Positions 33,883 to 45,369 of a stretch of 64,000 nucleotides of DNA are shown piece by piece (position 1 is the first letter of the stretch; each line of letters starts with the position of its first letter). Position numbers and translations under genes: made by a program. Where the stretch lies: assembly GCF_900104845.1 (NCBI RefSeq), contig NZ_FNSR01000001.1, forward strand, positions 496,001 to 560,000, given 5' to 3'. Under the pieces are notes generated by a model. That model saw only the letters and a list, made by a program, of their open reading frames with translations, was not told the DNA's origin and ran no database searches. This stretch comes from Paraburkholderia caballeronis (lineage in GTDB: Bacteria > Pseudomonadota > Gammaproteobacteria > Burkholderiales > Burkholderiaceae).

Positions 33883-35142
33883 CTACTTCTGCGGGTCGAA
33901 CAGCTTCTCCTTGATGAACAGCGCCGGAATGATTCCGCACAGGAAATACGCGCCGCCCATCACGAGGAAGCCTAGCCCGATCGAGCCGTCCGTCGCGAGG
34001 TAGCCGATCACCGCCGGCGCGACCGCCGCGCCGATGCGTCCGACGTTGTACGCGCCGCCGACCGCCGTGCCGCGGATGCGCGTCTCGAAGCTCTCGGTCA
34101 TGTAGGTCGCGTTGACGCCGTACGGAATCCCGTACAGGAAGCCGAAGATCGTCATCAGGTACACGATGTTCGCGGGCGACTGGTACAGCACGATCACCGG
34201 CAGGAACACGGCCGCGCCGAACGCGCCGAAGGCGAAGATCACGCGGCGGCCGAAGCGGTCCGCGAGCCAGCCGGCGACGATCTTGCCGAGAATCATCGCG
34301 ACGTACGTGCCGACCATGTAGCCCGTCATCGACGAGAACTTCAGGTGCAGTTCTTTCTCCAGATACGTCGGCATCCAGTTGTTCACGCCGTAGTAGCCGA
34401 ACTGGAGGAAGCCGGCCGTCAGCGACCAGAAGATGAACATCCGCCGGCGCGACGGATCGCCGAAGATCAGCTGCATCGTGCTTTCACTTTCGCTGTTATT
34501 GCGGCGTCTTGCGAACGCGCCCGCCGCGCGCGCGGCGAGATAACCCGGCGGCTCCGGCACGACGCGCTGCATCAGCACCGCCATCACGACCGGCACGATC
34601 GAGATGATGAACAGCCAGCGCCAGCCGTACGCGGGCAGGATCCAGCCGGCCAGCAGCGTCGCGACCACGTAGCCGACCGACCAGCCCGCCTGCAGCGTAC
34701 CGAGGATCGTCGTGCGGCGTCCGGTCGGCGCGTATTCGGCCATCAGCGTGTTGCACGCGACGTACTCCGCGCCGAGGCCGAGCGCCGCGATGAAGCGGAA
34801 CGTCGCGAACTGCGCGAAGTCGTGCGTGAAGCCGAGCGCGGCGGTGCCGACCGAGAACAGCACGATGGTCCACACGACGGTGCGCACGCGGCCGAAGCGG
34901 TCCGCGGCCCAGCCGCCGAAGATGCCGCCGATCGCCATCCCGGCGAGCGTGATGCTGCCGAGCGCGCCGGCCTGCACGTTCGACAGCCCGAACTCCTGTT
35001 TCAGGCTCGACAGGCTGTACGACAGGAACATCAGGTCCGCGCCGTCGACCATCAGGCCGAGGAACGCGAATGCGAACACGACGATTCACAGACGGTCGCG
35101 CGCCGGGGCGCGGGTGTCGTCGTCTTGGGCGGGAACTGCCAT
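33883..35142 (-). pseudogene. MFS transporter with in-frame TGA at codon 19
   Basis: From ATG 35142, with AGGAGGAG upstream, the frame reads MAVPAQDDDTRAPARDRL, then TGA at 35088-35086, then IVVFAFAFLGLMVDGADLMF and a full 12-helix major facilitator. At this spot related aromatic-acid/H+ symporters usually have RLW before the first helix, so TGG to TGA is the simplest explanation. GTG at 35079, three codons after the stop, could restart translation and would lose only the cytoplasmic tail, so a working protein is possible. Motif A copies GGWAADRFGR and AGWLADRFGR are intact. The IclR gene upstream on the same strand is its likely regulator. Confidence 0.75.
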
Positions 35143-35393
35143 GGTCTCCTCCTGCGGATGGGAAAGTTGAGTCGCCTACGCCGTGGCATAGGCGATGAGA
35201 ATTTTTTTGCGTGTGGCGGGCCGCGTGTTGCTGGCGGGGGGCGGGTTTCGCGGAGCGGGTTTCGTCCGGCGGCTTCGGGTTTGCGTGCGTGGCGCGGGAC
35301 CAGGGGCGTGCCGGTTCGTGCGCCGCTTCGTTGCTCTTCGACGCGATGCCCGGCCAGGTCGAACCGCACCTGACCCGCGCGCGGGACCCGCGA

Positions 35394-36251
35394 TCACCCC
35401 CGCCCGACCGCCGCCCCCACGTCGCGCACCATCGCCACGAGCCTGGGGCCGATGTCGTGTTCGAGCCGTTCGCGGTCCAGCACGAACGCCGGACCGCCGC
35501 AGTTGAACGCCATCGGTGTGCCGTCGGGCGCGGTGAACGGCACGCCGACGCTCGCGATGCCGTCCTCCCAGTCGCCGATCGACACGCAGAATCCGCGCTC
35601 CACGTAGTCGCGCCGCGCGTCCTCGATGCCGCGCCGTATCTGCGGCCAGTCGCATGCGCTGTCGCCGCGCAACTGGTCGAGCACCGCGTTGCGTTCCGCG
35701 TCGCTGGCCGCCGCGAGATACGCGCGGCCGATCGACGTCGTCGCGATCGGCAGGTGCGCGCCGATCCCTCGCATCACGGTGATCGGCGCGCGGCTCGGCA
35801 CCCATTCGACGTACACGATCGACAGCCGGTCGCGCACGCCGATCGCGACCGAGCACAGCGCGTGCTCGGCCAGTTCGTGCATCAGCGGCCGCGCGATTTC
35901 GCGGATATCGACGTTCGACAGCGCCGCGTAACCGAGCGACAGCACGCCGATGCCGACGCTGTACCGCCGGTTCGCCGGCTCGTATTTCAGGTAGCCGAGT
36001 TGCGCGAGCGTGCCGGCGAGCCGCGACACGGTCGCCTTCGGCAGTCCGCTGCGCCGCGCGAGTTCGCTCAGGCCGAGTTGGCGCGTGGCCGGCGTGAAGC
36101 AGCGCAGCAGTTCGAGCCCGCGCGCGAGCGCGGTGACGAAGCTGCGGTCCCGGTTCTGGTCCCGGTTGCGGTCCGCCGCGCCGTCGCGCCGACGCTCGGG
36201 GTCGAGCCGCGCGGGCTCGAAAGCGGCCGCCAGCTTGCTGCCGTGGTTCAT
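35394..36251 (-). CDS. IclR-family transcriptional regulator
   Basis: 285 residues. After a ~35-residue Arg-rich leader comes the IclR winged helix (ALARGLELLRCF, LGLSELARRSGLPKATVSRL, LGYLKY), then the effector-binding GAF-like domain (LPIATTSIGRAYLAA, GFCVSIGDWEDGIASVGVPF). The arrangement resembles PcaR/PobR-type regulators of aromatic-acid genes. The MFS gene lies 250 bases downstream on the same strand and is a likely target or partner. Confidence 0.9.
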   Translation of the reverse strand: MNHGSKLAAAFEPARLDPERRRDGAADRNRDQNRDRSFVTALARGLELLRCFTPATRQLGLSELARRSGLPKATVSRLAGTLAQLGYLKYEPANRRYSVGIGVLSLGYAALSNVDIREIARPLMHELAEHALCSVAIGVRDRLSIVYVEWVPSRAPITVMRGIGAHLPIATTSIGRAYLAAASDAERNAVLDQLRGDSACDWPQIRRGIEDARRDYVERGFCVSIGDWEDGIASVGVPFTAPDGTPMAFNCGGPAFVLDRERLEHDIGPRLVAMVRDVGAAVGRG

Positions 36252-36602
36252 GGTGTCTCGCCTGGTGGTTGTGTCGATCGTCGCTTCAGCGTGACGCGGA
36301 TGCTGTCATGCGCACCGTGTTCGTGTCGTTGACGTCGGGCAACCCAGGGTTCGCGTGACGGACCGTCGTGCAGCAAAGTCGAGCGAGATCTATTCGGATG
36401 ACAAAGGAAGTCCCCCGTTTCTGTCAGAGAAAGGTGCGGAGGAAGGGCGGGGGACGCAGATAGATGCGTCGCTCAACGGTGCGAGCGAGCCATGCGGCAT
36501 CGCCGTTCAGGAAAAAACGGCGTATGAAGGACAGGTCCGCATCGCGGACCGAGGGGCGCGACCGCAACAGACGGCGAGCGGCGGCCGCTCGCCGGACCAC
36601 CG
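36252..36602. other. Intergenic region, nothing evident
   Basis: About 350 bases between the IclR gene and the end of the next MFS gene. I find no gene, RNA or clear terminator here; it should contain the IclR promoter. Confidence 0.4.
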
Positions 36603-37946
36603 TCAGTCGGACGCGCCGACCTGATCGAGTCCCGCGCGTTGCGAGCGCGCGCGGCCGCGTCCGGACAGCACGACCGCCGTGAACGCCGCGAACAGCAGCA
36701 GGCAGGCGGCTGGAATCAGCATCGGCGTGCGCGCGCTGCCGGTCGCTTGCTTCACGAACGGCACGAGGTTCTGCGCGATGAAGCCGCCGATGTTGCCGAG
36801 CGAGTTGATCACCGCGATTCCGGCGGCCGCGCGCGCGCCGGACAGAAACTTCGGCGGCAGCGTCCAGAAGCACGGAATCAGCAGATACAGGCACGGCGCG
36901 CCGAGGCACAGCGCGACGAAGCGCAGCGTGTTGTTCGGCAGGAACACCGAACTCACGAAGAACGTCATCCCGAGCAGCGCGGAGACCAGCATCGCGCTGA
37001 TCGTGTGGTTGCCCGCGCGCAGCTTCGCCGGCAGCGTCGCGAGCACGGTCGTCGCGAGCAGCCACGGGATCACGTTCAGCAATCCGTTGGCCGTGTTGCT
37101 GACGCCGAAGCCTTTCACGAGCGTCGGCAGCCAGTAGCTGACGCCGTACACCGAGATCGACAGCATCATGTAGTACAGCGCGAAGCCGAGCACGCGCGGC
37201 TCGACGAGCGTCCGGAACGGCGAGCCGTGCGCGGGCGCGCCGTTGCCGGCCTGGTCGGCCTGCGCCGCTTCGGCTGCCAGCGAGCGCGTGAGCCACGTCT
37301 TTTCGTCGTCGCGCAGGAACGCGGCGCTGCGCGGCGACGCGGGCAGGCAGTACAGCACGACGAACGTCAGCAGGATCGACGGCACGCCGGTCACGATGAA
37401 CACGAGCCGCCAGCCTTCGAGTCCGCCGGGGCCGCCCTGGTCGAGCAGCCAGCCGCAGATCGGCGCGCCGATCATGTTGCCGAGACTGCTGCCGACGGTG
37501 AAGTAGCCGAGCATCCGCGTGCGGTGCCGCGCGGGGAACCATAGCGTCAGGTAGTAGATCACGCCCGGATACAGGCCCGCTTCCGACGCGCCGAGCAGAA
37601 AGCGCAGCGCGTAGAACATCGGCGCGTTGCGCGTGAACGCGAGCAGCACCGTGACGATGCCCCACGTCAGCATGATGCGCGCCATCCAGCGCGGCGCGCC
37701 GTAGCGATGCAGCAGGACGTTGCTCGGCACCTCGAACAGCAGGTAGCCGACGAAGAACAGCGACGCGCCGAGCCCATACGCGACTTCGGACAGCCCGAGG
37801 CTGTCGAGCATCTGCAGCTTCGCGAAGCTGATGTTCGACCGGTCGATGTACGCGACGAGGTACAGCAGGCCGAGAAGCGGCATCAGCCGCAGCGCGAGGC
37901 GGTTGATCAGGCGGTGTTCGTCGAGCGTCGGCGCAGCAGTGTTCAA
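36603..37946 (-). CDS. MFS transporter, anion:cation symporter family
   Basis: 447 residues with 12 predicted helices. YLVAYIDRSNISFAKLQM in helix 1, FFVGYLLFEVPSNVLLHRYG in helix 2 and RFLLGASEAGLYPGVIYYL in helix 4 are the typical patterns of the ACS group, which moves organic anions such as tartrate, glucarate or phthalate with protons. The N-terminus is cytosolic and the length is normal. No catabolic genes lie next to it on this strand, so the substrate is open. Confidence 0.88.
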   Translation of the reverse strand: MNTAAPTLDEHRLINRLALRLMPLLGLLYLVAYIDRSNISFAKLQMLDSLGLSEVAYGLGASLFFVGYLLFEVPSNVLLHRYGAPRWMARIMLTWGIVTVLLAFTRNAPMFYALRFLLGASEAGLYPGVIYYLTLWFPARHRTRMLGYFTVGSSLGNMIGAPICGWLLDQGGPGGLEGWRLVFIVTGVPSILLTFVVLYCLPASPRSAAFLRDDEKTWLTRSLAAEAAQADQAGNGAPAHGSPFRTLVEPRVLGFALYYMMLSISVYGVSYWLPTLVKGFGVSNTANGLLNVIPWLLATTVLATLPAKLRAGNHTISAMLVSALLGMTFFVSSVFLPNNTLRFVALCLGAPCLYLLIPCFWTLPPKFLSGARAAAGIAVINSLGNIGGFIAQNLVPFVKQATGSARTPMLIPAACLLLFAAFTAVVLSGRGRARSQRAGLDQVGASD

Positions 37947-38020
37947 GTCGTCTCCCCGGCTCGCGCCACGGGCGGGCGGCGAGCCTCTTCATCGCACGCC
38001 GCTGGTTCACGGCGCGCGGC

Positions 38021-38313
38021 TTTCGATCCTGGTTTCAAACCGTCTTTCCGGCTCGGGCTGCGAATTAGCGAAGCACGCCTTCACCACGCGGCGCTCGTTT
38101 GCAGCGCAACACCTTTCGATCCTGGTTCCAAACCGTCTTTCCGGCTCGGGCTGCGAACCGGCGGAGCACGACCTCACCAACGCGGCGCTCGTTTGCAGCG
38201 CAACACCTTTCGATCCTGGTTTCAAACCGTCTTTCCGGCTCGCGCTACGAACGGGCGGAGCACGCCTTCACCAACGCGGCGCTCGTTCGCAGCGCAACAC
38301 CTTTCGATCCTGT
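38021..38313. repeat. 94-bp tandem direct repeats, three copies plus a partial fourth
   Basis: Units start with TTTCGATCCTGG-like sequence at 38021, 38114, 38208 and 38302, giving periods of 93, 94 and 94. Copies differ at scattered bases; the first lacks one A. The fourth stops after about 12 bases and runs directly into the operator region of the porin gene. Confidence 0.9.
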
Positions 38314-38320
38314 TGCGGGC

Positions 38321-38340
38321 GGATGGTAACGCTATCATCC
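38321..38340. promoter_or_regulatory. LacI-type operator before the porin gene
   Basis: GGATGGTAACGCTATCATCC is a near-perfect palindrome. The same 18-base core recurs exactly at 42596-42613 and in variant form at 39991-40008, each upstream of a gene of the sugar-acid locus. Confidence 0.7.
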
Positions 38341-38709
38341 GGCGCTGTCCGTCCGGGATTTCACTTAGACGTAAAAACGCGACGAACCGGGGTCCGGAAG
38401 GTAATCGTTTTCCCTGGCTGACGTCCGGAGCGGCTGCCGGCGCGCATCGCAAGAAAACCGCATTAAAGGGTTTCGGTAACGCTGCATCTCGCGACGACGC
38501 GCGTTCGCGGGCGGCGTTTCGGCACGAAGGAAACGGGAGGAAACCTGTTTCCAGAATCGGCGTGGCGAGCGTGGTAACGCCATCCGTTTTGCGTCTACCA
38601 AAGCGTGGGCAAATGCGCGACACGGGTGTTGCGCGGGGAAATTCGCCGGTTGACGGCCACAAGGCGGCCGGTAAGATTCGCTGGCCCAAAAAAACGAAAA
38701 GGAGATGCC

Positions 38710-39924
38710 ATGACGAACACAACTCGCACTCGTCACACCACGCGCACCACCCGTAGCACCCGTATTTCCAGCGCCCTTATCGCGGCAGGTGCGATGATCG
38801 TCGCGGCGGACGCCGCCGCGCAAAGCAGCGTTACGCTGTACGGCGCGGTCGACGATGCCGTCGTGTACGCAAACAACCAGAAGGGCAGTTCGAACGTGTA
38901 CCTGCGCCAGGGCAATCTGGCCGCATCGAAGTGGGGCCTCTCGGGCAACGAGGACCTGGGCGGCGGGCTCGCCGCGATCTTCGACGTGCAGGCAGGCTTC
39001 GATCCGAACACCGGCGCAGCATCGTCGGCCGGCTTGATCTTCAACCGCCAGGCGTACGTCGGTCTGCGCAGCAACGTGTTCGGCACGATGACGATGGGCC
39101 GCCAGTACACGCCGTACCTGCTGTTCGTCGGCCCGCTCGCATCGAGCTGGGCGCTGACCGGCGCGACCGGCGCGCATCCGGGCGACATCGACGGCCTCGA
39201 CACGACGATCCGCATCAACAACGCCGTCACGTACACGTCGCCGATCTACGCCGGCCTGCAGGCCAGCGCGATGTACGCGCTCGGCGGTTTCGCGGGCAGC
39301 ACGTCGAAGGGGCAGACGATCAGCGCGGCGCTGCGCTACGCGAACGGCCCGATCGGCCTTGCGGCCGCGTACCTGCAGATGGACAACGCGAACACGAACA
39401 CGACGCCGGGCTTCGATTCCGCATCGACGGCTTCGTTCGGCACGTCCGCGCTCAACGCGGGTTACGTGTCCGCGCGCAGCGTGCGTCACGCGGCGGCGGC
39501 CGGCACCTACACGTTCGGCAAGCTGATGGTCGGCCTGAACTACACGAATGTCCGCTATCTGCCGGGCGATCATTCGATCTTCAGCGACACCGCCGTGTTC
39601 AACACGTATGGCGCGATCGCGACCTACCGCTTCACGCCGGCGATCGACGTCGCGGGCGGCTTCAGCTACACGCTCGCCTCGCACGCGAACGGCATCGACA
39701 GCGCGGCGCGCTATCAGCAGTACTCGCTGAAAGAGGCGTATCACCTGTCGAAGCGCACGACGCTGTACGCGATCCAGGCGTTCCAGCGTTCGAACGGCAA
39801 CACGCTGGATGCGAACGGCAACATCGTGATGGCGGCCCCGTCGGTGGGCGATGCGGAAAACGCGACGCCGTCGTCGACGCGCAACCAGTTCGTCGGCATG
39901 CTCGGCATGGCGGTGCTGTTCTGA
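38710..39924 (+). CDS. Outer-membrane porin (OmpC/Gram-negative porin family)
   Basis: 404 residues from ATG 38710 with AAGGAGA upstream. A basic Thr/Arg-rich N-terminus leads into a signal peptide (ALIAAGAMIVAADAAAQ) and a mature start SSVTLYGAVDDAVVYANNQ, as in Burkholderia general porins. Repeated amphipathic strands and KWGLSGNEDLGGGL, FNRQAYVGLRS and FGTMTMGRQY are family motifs, and the protein ends in F. It sits before the uronate transporter under a shared operator, so it probably lets sugar acids across the outer membrane. Confidence 0.9.
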   Translation: MTNTTRTRHTTRTTRSTRISSALIAAGAMIVAADAAAQSSVTLYGAVDDAVVYANNQKGSSNVYLRQGNLAASKWGLSGNEDLGGGLAAIFDVQAGFDPNTGAASSAGLIFNRQAYVGLRSNVFGTMTMGRQYTPYLLFVGPLASSWALTGATGAHPGDIDGLDTTIRINNAVTYTSPIYAGLQASAMYALGGFAGSTSKGQTISAALRYANGPIGLAAAYLQMDNANTNTTPGFDSASTASFGTSALNAGYVSARSVRHAAAAGTYTFGKLMVGLNYTNVRYLPGDHSIFSDTAVFNTYGAIATYRFTPAIDVAGGFSYTLASHANGIDSAARYQQYSLKEAYHLSKRTTLYAIQAFQRSNGNTLDANGNIVMAAPSVGDAENATPSSTRNQFVGMLGMAVLF

Positions 39925-39990
39925 TCGCCACGATGCACGCCGCGCCGACACCAGATTGATTTCGCAGCCCCGTTTCATTATCATCACCGC

Positions 39991-40008
39991 GATGATAACG
40001 ATAACATC
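39991..40008. promoter_or_regulatory. LacI-type operator before the ExuT-like gene
   Basis: GATGATAACGATAACATC is a palindrome with a central CG, matching the 38321 site in both outer halves. An extra half-site TTATCATC (39978-39985) lies just upstream. It overlaps the region 25-55 bases before the start codon. Confidence 0.65.
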
Positions 40009-40032
40009 AGTTCGGAAGGACGGAGACAAGCT

Positions 40033-41325
40033 ATGACAGCAAGCACTTCAGTCGCCTCCAGAGTGGCGACTGGCCGCTACCGGTGGACCATCTGCGCGAT
40101 GATGTTCTTCGCGACCACCATCAACTACATGGACCGGCAGATGCTCGGTCTGCTCGCGCCGCTGTTGCAGAAGGACATCGGCTGGACCCAGGTTCAGTAC
40201 GCGCAGACCGTCATGGTCTTCACCGTCGCTTACGCGGTGGGGCTCGCGGTGTTCGGCCGGATCGCCGACCGCGTCGCGGAAAAACGCGTGTACGGCACCG
40301 CGATGGCGATGTGGAGCGTCGCGGCGATGCTGCACGCGCTCGCGTCGAGCGTGCCGGGTTTTGCCGCCGTGCGCGGTTTGCTCGGCTTCTCCGAAGCGTC
40401 GAACTTCCCGGTCGCGATCCGCACGACGGCCGTCTGGTTCCCGAAGAAGGAGCGCGCGCTCGCGACCGGCCTGTGGAACATGGGCGCGACCGTCGGCGGC
40501 ATCGTCGCGCCGGCGTTCGTGCCGATCGTCGCGGTGATGTGGGGCTGGCGCGCGGCGTTCATCATCGGCGGCATCGCCGGGTTCGTCTGGCTCGTCGTGT
40601 GGATGGCGATCTACCGTTCGCCGCAGTCGAATCCGGGCGTGTCGGCCGCGGAACTCGAATACATCAATTCGGACGCCGGCGAAACGGAACCCGCGGAAGC
40701 GAAGGTGGCCTGGCTGTCGGTGCTGCGCTACCGCGAAACGTGGGCGTTCATGGTCGGCAAGTTCATGACCGACCCGATCTGGTGGTTCTACCTGTTCTGG
40801 CTGCCGAAGTGGCTGAACGAATCGAATCACATCGACATTCAGGACATGGGACTGCCGCTCGTCGTGATCTACACGATGTCGTGCATCGGCAGCGTCGGCG
40901 CGGGCTGGGTGTCGTCGCGGCTGATGGCGCGCACGCAGCGTCCGAACTTCGCGCGCAAGGCGACGATGCTGGTCTGCGCGCTGTGCGTGATGCCGATCGC
41001 GCTGCTGTCGCAGGTGCAGACGCTGTGGTTCGCCGTGCTCGCCGTCGGCCTCGCCGCCGCCGCGCACCAGGGCTGGTCCGCGAATCTGGTCACGCTGGTG
41101 TCCGACGTGTTCCCGAAACGCGCGGTCGGCACGGTGATCGGCATCGGCGGCGTGATGGGGATGGTCGGCTCGTTCCTGTTCTCCGGCGTGATCGGCGAAA
41201 CGCTGCAACGCACCGGCCAGTACTGGGCGCTGTTCGCGGCCGGCGCGCTGGCGTACATCATCGCGCTCGCGATCATGCACGTGCTGATGCCGCGCATGAC
41301 GCCCGTTAAGCTGCGCGATGAGTGA
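40033..41325 (+). CDS. MFS hexuronate transporter, ExuT-like
   Basis: 430 residues with 12 helices. TTINYMDRQMLGLLAPLLQ in helix 1 and GLLGFSEASNFPVAIRTTAVWFP around helix 4 are typical of ExuT, GarP and related ACS symporters for hexuronates and aldarates. The start is ATG 40033 after GGAAGGACGGAGA. Its place between the porin and a LacI regulator, with a uronate dehydrogenase in the same locus, supports galacturonate or glucuronate as the substrate. Confidence 0.85.
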   Translation: MTASTSVASRVATGRYRWTICAMMFFATTINYMDRQMLGLLAPLLQKDIGWTQVQYAQTVMVFTVAYAVGLAVFGRIADRVAEKRVYGTAMAMWSVAAMLHALASSVPGFAAVRGLLGFSEASNFPVAIRTTAVWFPKKERALATGLWNMGATVGGIVAPAFVPIVAVMWGWRAAFIIGGIAGFVWLVVWMAIYRSPQSNPGVSAAELEYINSDAGETEPAEAKVAWLSVLRYRETWAFMVGKFMTDPIWWFYLFWLPKWLNESNHIDIQDMGLPLVVIYTMSCIGSVGAGWVSSRLMARTQRPNFARKATMLVCALCVMPIALLSQVQTLWFAVLAVGLAAAAHQGWSANLVTLVSDVFPKRAVGTVIGIGGVMGMVGSFLFSGVIGETLQRTGQYWALFAAGALAYIIALAIMHVLMPRMTPVKLRDE

Positions 41326-41423
41326 GCGGACGCTAACGTAAGGTAAACTCCGCGTGATGCACGACCGACGTGCGGGACGCGGAGGCCTCGCCGTCGCGCG
41401 TGACTGATTGCGGATCTCAAGCG

Positions 41424-42467
41424 ATGGCAAAACCCAAAGAGAAGGCAGCACCGACGAACGGCAGGCGCGCCCGCGGCGGCGTGCGCGACATACGCATCAC
41501 CGACGTTGCGGCACTGGCGCAGGTATCGCCGATCACGGTGTCGCGCGCGCTGAACAACCCCGAAGTCGTCGCGCCGGACACGCTGCGGCGCATCCAGCAG
41601 ACCGTGCAGCAGCTCGGCTACGTGCCGAACCGGCTCGCCGGCAGCCTGTCGTCGTCGAAGTCGCGGCTGATCGCGGCGATCGTGCCGACCGTCTCGCACT
41701 CGCTGTTCTCCACGTCGATCCAGGCATTCAGCGATGCGATGTCGCGCGCCGGCTACCAGGTGCTGCTCGGCCTGTCCGGCTATAGCGAGGACGACGAACT
41801 GCGCGTGCTCGACGCGGCGCTGTCGCGCCGTCCGGAAGGCGTGCTGCTGGTCGGCGTCGCGCGCACCGCGCCGCTGCGCGCGCGGCTCCTGAGCCTGCAA
41901 CTGCCGACCGTCGAAACCTGGGACACCACCGACCTGCCGGTCGACATGCTGGTCGGCTTCTCGCACTACGACATCGGCGTCGCGGTCGCGCAGCACTTCA
42001 TCGCGCGCGGCTGGCGGCGGCCGGCGATCGTGTCCGCGAACGACGCGCGCGCCCGCGCGCGTCACGACGGCTTCCTGCAGACGATGGCGCGCAACGGCAT
42101 TGCCGACGTCGCGGACATTAGCGTCGCGCCGCCCAGCTCGGTCGAACTCGGCCGCGCGTCGCTCACGCGGATTCTCGACGCGCGCCCCGACATCGACTGC
42201 GTGTTCTGCGGCTCCGACCTGCTCGCGCTCGGCGTGCTCGGCGAGGCGCGCAGCCGCGGCATCAAGGTGCCGGACAACCTCGCGGTGTGCGGCTTCGGCG
42301 ACCTCGAATTCGCGGCCGAACTGCGGCCCGCGCTGACCAGCGTGCGCGTCGACGGCAAGCGGATCGGCACCGCGGCCGCCGACTGCCTGATCGCGCGGCT
42401 GCGCGGCGCGTCGGCGGAAAGCAACGTCGACGTCGGCTTCACGATCGTCGCGCGCGACACCGCCTGA
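41424..42467 (+). CDS. LacI-family regulator (GntR-type) of the sugar-acid genes
   Basis: 347 residues from ATG 41424. After a short basic leader is a LacI helix-turn-helix (RITDVAALAQVSPITVSRAL) and hinge (RLAGSLSSSKS), then a periplasmic-binding-like effector domain (AIVPTVSHSLFSTSIQAF, DCVFCGSDLLALGVLGEA, AVCGFGDLEFA). It resembles gluconate-operon repressors. Lying in the same direction as the transporter and before the dehydratase, it is the best candidate to bind the 18-bp palindrome found before three genes here (inference). Confidence 0.9.
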   Translation: MAKPKEKAAPTNGRRARGGVRDIRITDVAALAQVSPITVSRALNNPEVVAPDTLRRIQQTVQQLGYVPNRLAGSLSSSKSRLIAAIVPTVSHSLFSTSIQAFSDAMSRAGYQVLLGLSGYSEDDELRVLDAALSRRPEGVLLVGVARTAPLRARLLSLQLPTVETWDTTDLPVDMLVGFSHYDIGVAVAQHFIARGWRRPAIVSANDARARARHDGFLQTMARNGIADVADISVAPPSSVELGRASLTRILDARPDIDCVFCGSDLLALGVLGEARSRGIKVPDNLAVCGFGDLEFAAELRPALTSVRVDGKRIGTAAADCLIARLRGASAESNVDVGFTIVARDTA

Positions 42468-42595
42468 GCCCGCCCGGCGCGCCGGCAAATCCGCGCCAAA
42501 CCCTTGCTGCGCGGGCCTGAGCGGCCGGTTCGCCGCAGCCGGGAAACTGCCGCACACGAGGTTCACCCTGGGGATACCCCTTACCCCGCTGCGTC

Positions 42596-42646
42596 GATGG
42601 TAACGCTATCATCCTGTCCGACGCACAGTGAGGGATACCGTTTTAC
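42596..42646. promoter_or_regulatory. Two operator-like sites before the dehydratase
   Basis: GATGGTAACGCTATCATC (42596-42613) is identical to the porin-side palindrome. GGATACCGTTTTAC (42633-42646) matches 12 of 14 bases of the different palindrome in front of the second LacI gene (47913-47926). The dehydratase promoter may thus answer to both regulators. Confidence 0.55.
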
Positions 42647-42727
42647 TCCGCGCGCGAGTTCGCGCGCGACTCCCCGTATGACTCCCCGCTACGCACGGAC
42701 ATCGCCTTCATCGAGAAAGAGGAATCC

Positions 42728-44485
<1,758 letters not shown>

Positions 44486-44602
44486 TCCACCGGCGCGGGT
44501 CCGCGCTCCGGCGGCCCGCGTGCGGGAACGGCCATGCCGCGCCATCTGGCGCCGCGTGGCCGCCGCTTCCCACGACCCGATCATCGATACGAGACAGAAC
44601 CC

Positions 44603-45337
44603 ATGACCACCACCCCATCGACCGTCAGCGACGCCGCGCTCGAACAACTGCGCCACGTCAGCACCGCGACGCTCACCACGCAACTCTTCAAGCGCGGGCT
44701 GCGCAACGTGTTCATCCAGAACGTGAAGCCGCTCGTCGCGCCGGAAGCGGGCACGCCCAATCTCGTCGGCCCCGCGTTCACGCTGCGCAACATTCCGGCG
44801 CGCGAGGACCTCGACCACGTCGGCGCGTTCCAGGACCCGAACCACCCGCAGCGCAAGGCGATCGAGACCGCGCCCGCCGGCAGCGTGCTCGTGCAGGACT
44901 GCCGCGAGGAGCGCAGTGTCGGCTCGGTCGGCTCGATTCTCGCGATCCGGCTGAAGGTGCGCGGCGTCGCCGGCATGGTGTCCGACGGCCCGGTGCGCGA
45001 CAGCGCGTCGATCGCCGCGACCGGCCTGCCGCTGTACTGCGCGGGCGCCGCCGCGCCGCTGAATCTCGCGAAGCATCACGCGGTCGACATCAACGTGCCG
45101 ATCGCATGCGGCGGCGTCGCCGTGTATCCGGGCGACATCATCGTCGGCGACGGTGATGGCGTCGTCGTCGTGCCGAGCCATCTCGCGGAAGAAGTCGCGC
45201 GCGACGCGGCCGAACAGGAACTGCTGGAGCAGTACATCGCGACGCGCATCGAGGCCGGCCGTCCGCTGCCGGGCACGTATCCGCCGAACGAGGAAACGCT
45301 CGCCGGCTACGAAGCATGGCGCAAGCAGCGCGGTTAA
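44603..45337 (+). CDS. RraA-like protein
   Basis: 244 residues from ATG 44603. The frame extends to 44534, but that adds a non-conserved Arg-rich leader. The core carries GLRNVFIQNVKPL, LVGPAFTLRNIP, the GSVGSILAIRLKVRGVAGMV block with DGPVRD (Arg-Asp pair that binds ligand and metal), and GDIIVGDGDGVVVVP. This fold covers RNase E inhibitor RraA and HMG/CHA-type aldolases. In a sugar-acid operon an aldolase-like or lyase role is more likely than RNase control, but the reaction is unknown. Confidence 0.8.
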   Translation: MTTTPSTVSDAALEQLRHVSTATLTTQLFKRGLRNVFIQNVKPLVAPEAGTPNLVGPAFTLRNIPAREDLDHVGAFQDPNHPQRKAIETAPAGSVLVQDCREERSVGSVGSILAIRLKVRGVAGMVSDGPVRDSASIAATGLPLYCAGAAAPLNLAKHHAVDINVPIACGGVAVYPGDIIVGDGDGVVVVPSHLAEEVARDAAEQELLEQYIATRIEAGRPLPGTYPPNEETLAGYEAWRKQRG

Positions 45338-45369
45338 GCGCCGGCACGAACATCGAACAGGAATCGGAC

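Larger units (their letters stand above)
37947..38709. other. Intergenic region with repeats and operators before the porin gene
   Basis: 760 bases without a supportable gene; the long frames here are made by the repeats. It contains the 94-bp tandem array, the 38321-38340 palindrome, and further related motifs (GGTAATCGTTTTCC at 38400-38413 and a GGTAACGCCATCC half near 38573), so several LacI-type sites may control the porin. Confidence 0.55.

Noticed and set aside
38021..38313. CRISPR array
   Set aside because: Units are adjacent 94-bp repeats without unique spacers, and no cas genes are in the window.
37947..38756. Long + frame over the 94-bp repeats
   Set aside because: It is created by the repeat unit (length not a multiple of three, yet open by composition) and has no start signal or family likeness.
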